Origin: Candidatus Poribacteria bacterium | GTDB lineage: Bacteria; Poribacteria; WGA-4E; UBA9662 | NCBI GenBank assembly: GCA_002729015.1 | Contig: PBVO01000126.1 | Location: forward strand, 62,687-126,686 | Length of the DNA: 64,000 nucleotides | Direction: 5' to 3' | Shown: positions 62,470 through 64,000 of the stretch, in pieces | How positions within the stretch are numbered: position 1 is the stretch's first letter | Layout: each line of letters starts with the position of its first letter | The notes under the pieces: model-generated | The model's database searches: none | What the model was told of the DNA's origin: nothing | Seen by the model: only the letters and a program-made list of their open reading frames with translations | Program-made: the position numbers and the translations under genes

Positions 62470-62498
62470 TTGACGTTTTATTTAGCCCGTGCTATAAT
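62470..62498 (+). promoter_or_regulatory. Near-consensus sigma-70 promoter
   Basis: TTGACG (62470-62475), 17-base spacer, TATAAT (62493-62498), with TGC directly before the -10 (extended -10). Only one base differs from full consensus. It is 63 bases before ATG 62562. Confidence 0.8.
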
Positions 62499-62561
62499 CG
62501 TCGGGTGATCAGAGTGGCTTGATTTGAATGCCAACAGACAAATAGGTAAGGAGATTTTACT

Positions 62562-63743
62562 ATGCCATTAGGCAGAAAAATACGTTATGGAATGGTGGGT
62601 GGTGGACCTGGTGCTTTCATTGGTGAAGTTCACCGAAAAGCAGCCGCCCTAGATGGCGAAATTGAATTAGTGGCTGGTGCTTTTTCTTCTGATGCAGAAA
62701 AATCCCGACAACAGGGACAACAACTGTTCTTAGATCCGGATCGTGTTTATGATTCCTACCAAGAGATGATTGAAAAGGAAAGTCAGCTACCGGAGGGTGA
62801 TCGTATCGACTTCGTTTCGATCGTTACACCCAATCATGTGCACCACCCAGTGGCTAAAGCAGCTATTGAGGCTGGGTTTCATGTGGTTTGCGATAAACCG
62901 ATGACTATGACTGTAGAAGAGGCAGAAGACCTTTGTCATTTAGTCAAGAAGCACGATGTCGTCTTTGCTTTGACTCATAACTATACCGGTTATCCTATGG
63001 TAAAGCAAGCACGTGAACTTGTGAAAAATGGTGAATTAGGTGAAATCCGTAAAGTTGTGGTCGAGTATCCTCAGGGATGGTTGGCCGAATTTTTGGAGGA
63101 TCAAGGGGAGGAAGATGCTAAACAAGCTGTTTGGCGAACTGATCCTAAACGTGCTGGGGTTTCCTCTTGTATTGGGGACATCGGGTCGCATGCTGAAAAT
63201 TTGGCCAGATATATAACCGGGTTGGAGCTAAGTGAAATTTGTGCTGACTTGACAACTTTTGTGCAAGGTCGTTTGCTCGAAGATGATGGAAACATTTTAG
63301 TTGGATTTCAAGGCGGTGCTAGGGGTGTCCTACACGCTTCCCAAATTTCGGTCGGTGAAGAAAATGATCTTAACATTCGTGTCTACGGTACAAAAGCTAG
63401 TTTAAGATGGAGACAGGAAGAACCTAACTATTTGCAAGTCAAATATCCTGATGGTCCGGAGCAGTTGTACAAGCGAGGTAATGACTACTTATCTGAGGTG
63501 GCTCAGCATTTCACGCGTATCCCGTTTGGCCACCCAGAGGCGTTTATTGAGGCTTTTGCTAACATTTACCTTAATGCAGCTCGAACTATTTCCGCTAAGT
63601 TAGCTGGAGAGGAACCAAGCGAATTCGATACCGATTTCCCAACGGTTCAGGATGGTGCTGTTGGTGTTCATTTCATTCACAAAGCAGTCGAAAGCGGACA
63701 GGCACGAGCTTGGGTTGATGCTAGCTATACACCACCTGAATAA
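62562..63743 (+). CDS. Gfo/Idh/MocA family NAD(P)-dependent oxidoreductase
   Basis: 393 residues with AAGGAG upstream. IRYGMVGGGPGAFIGEVH is the dinucleotide-binding site, VVCDKPMTMTVEEAE the K-P motif, GVSSCIGDIGSHAENLARYITG the C-terminal active-site block with catalytic Asp/His. It oxidises a sugar or polyol derivative with NAD(P). The gene is 42 bases before an isomerase/epimerase gene, so they form an operon; such pairs commonly degrade inositol-like or keto sugars (family knowledge). Confidence 0.9.
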   Translation: MPLGRKIRYGMVGGGPGAFIGEVHRKAAALDGEIELVAGAFSSDAEKSRQQGQQLFLDPDRVYDSYQEMIEKESQLPEGDRIDFVSIVTPNHVHHPVAKAAIEAGFHVVCDKPMTMTVEEAEDLCHLVKKHDVVFALTHNYTGYPMVKQARELVKNGELGEIRKVVVEYPQGWLAEFLEDQGEEDAKQAVWRTDPKRAGVSSCIGDIGSHAENLARYITGLELSEICADLTTFVQGRLLEDDGNILVGFQGGARGVLHASQISVGEENDLNIRVYGTKASLRWRQEEPNYLQVKYPDGPEQLYKRGNDYLSEVAQHFTRIPFGHPEAFIEAFANIYLNAARTISAKLAGEEPSEFDTDFPTVQDGAVGVHFIHKAVESGQARAWVDASYTPPE

Positions 63744-63785
63744 CAGATATTCAATCGAATTTATTTAACAAGAGGAGAATAACTT

Positions 63786-64000
63786 ATGGGAAGACCTGTT
63801 ACTCTTTTTACTGGACAGTGGGCAGATCTCGATTTTGACACGATATGTCAGAAAGCTAAGAGCTTCGGTTATGATGGTATTGAGTTAGCTTGTTGGGGAG
63901 ACCATTTTGAAGTCAATCGAGCCTTGTCAGAAGATGGTTATGTACAGAGTCGATGGGACACACTCGACAAACATGGTTTGACAGCATATTCCATCTCTAA
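63786..64000 (+). CDS. Sugar phosphate isomerase/epimerase, 5' part
   Basis: Starts ATG 63786 with AGAGGAG upstream and runs off the window (71 codons seen). [15 protein letters not shown], then [21 protein letters not shown] (the F-G-Y-D-G-I-E-[LI] block of the AP_endonuc_2/xylose-isomerase family) and [12 protein letters not shown]. It follows the Gfo/Idh/MocA gene, the usual partner of such isomerases. Full domain and substrate lie outside the window. Confidence 0.85.
   Translation, partial: MGRPVTLFTGQWADLDFDTICQKAKSFGYDGIELACWGDHFEVNRALSEDGYVQSRWDTLDKHGLTAYSIS

Noticed and set aside
1..64000. CRISPR array, phage or insertion sequence
   Set aside because: No regularly spaced repeats, transposase or phage genes were seen.

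Overview
The window is AT-rich (about 40% G+C by eye), densely coded on both strands and has no rRNA, tRNA, CRISPR or insertion sequence that I can recognise. The cell envelope is Gram-negative in type: lipoproteins, outer-membrane beta-barrels, a lytic transglycosylase and an M23 peptidase. Twelve phytanoyl-CoA dioxygenase (PhyH) family genes, two sulfatases, LamG/concanavalin-like secreted proteins, Gfo/Idh/MocA oxidoreductases, xylose-isomerase-like TIM barrels, a glucarate-dehydratase-like enolase and a CotH protein make a combination typical of Candidatus Poribacteria and related sponge-associated or marine bacteria. This placement is an inference from gene content, not from a marker gene.

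Layout. 1-2.2 kb: end of a LamG protein, a malate/lactate dehydrogenase-type oxidoreductase and a decayed glpD tail. 2.4-5.1 kb (minus): tight operon of C-N hydrolase, Asp-box sialidase and polysaccharide deacetylase. 5.4-13.8 kb (plus): three PhyH genes (one with a nonsense codon near its start), a PH-domain membrane protein, a lipoprotein, a beta-barrel, a CotH protein and an orphan peptide-binding lipoprotein. 13.8-15.5 kb: almost empty except for one 63-residue gene with a good Shine-Dalgarno. 15.5-20.7 kb: beta-barrel, sugar isomerase, PhyH, PHP phosphatase, PhyH, uridine-kinase-like protein. 20.9-26.8 kb (minus): complete oligopeptide ABC importer behind a perfect palindrome. 27-29 kb: PhyH and LamG protein. 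29.3-33.0 kb (minus): envelope operon (methyltransferase, lipoprotein, LysM-M23 peptidase, barrel-lytic transglycosylase fusion). 33-42.8 kb: SUMF1 lipoprotein, old yellow enzyme, two sulfatases, Gfo/Idh/MocA, hisB, trmK-like gene, PhyH. 42.8-45.7 kb: GT-C-like membrane protein and PhyH. 46-47.9 kb: two tandem paralogous cysteine-rich secreted proteins, each with its own terminator. 48.0-55.8 kb (minus): long run PhyH - triple DUF5069 - TPR - MalK-type ATPase - PhyH - glucarate dehydratase-like - alcohol dehydrogenase - TatD. 55.9-60.7 kb: TIM-barrel isomerase, then a minus-strand run of PhyH, PhyH, glycosyltransferase and an unassigned conserved protein. 61.3-64 kb: MFS transporter, then Gfo/Idh/MocA plus isomerase behind a near-consensus promoter.

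Taken together the genes suggest a heterotroph feeding on complex host- or algae-derived matter (sulfated and acetylated glycans, sialic-acid-like sugars, sugar acids, peptides) and carrying many Fe(II)/2-oxoglutarate oxygenases of unknown substrate. The most interesting signals are: a shared C-terminal tail on four secreted proteins; a PhyH subclass in which the iron-binding HxD is replaced by HxG or HxA, as in iron halogenases; an outer-membrane barrel fused to a lytic transglycosylase; a three-copy DUF5069 protein in a PhyH operon; and two genes damaged by in-frame stops, hinting at ongoing gene decay.
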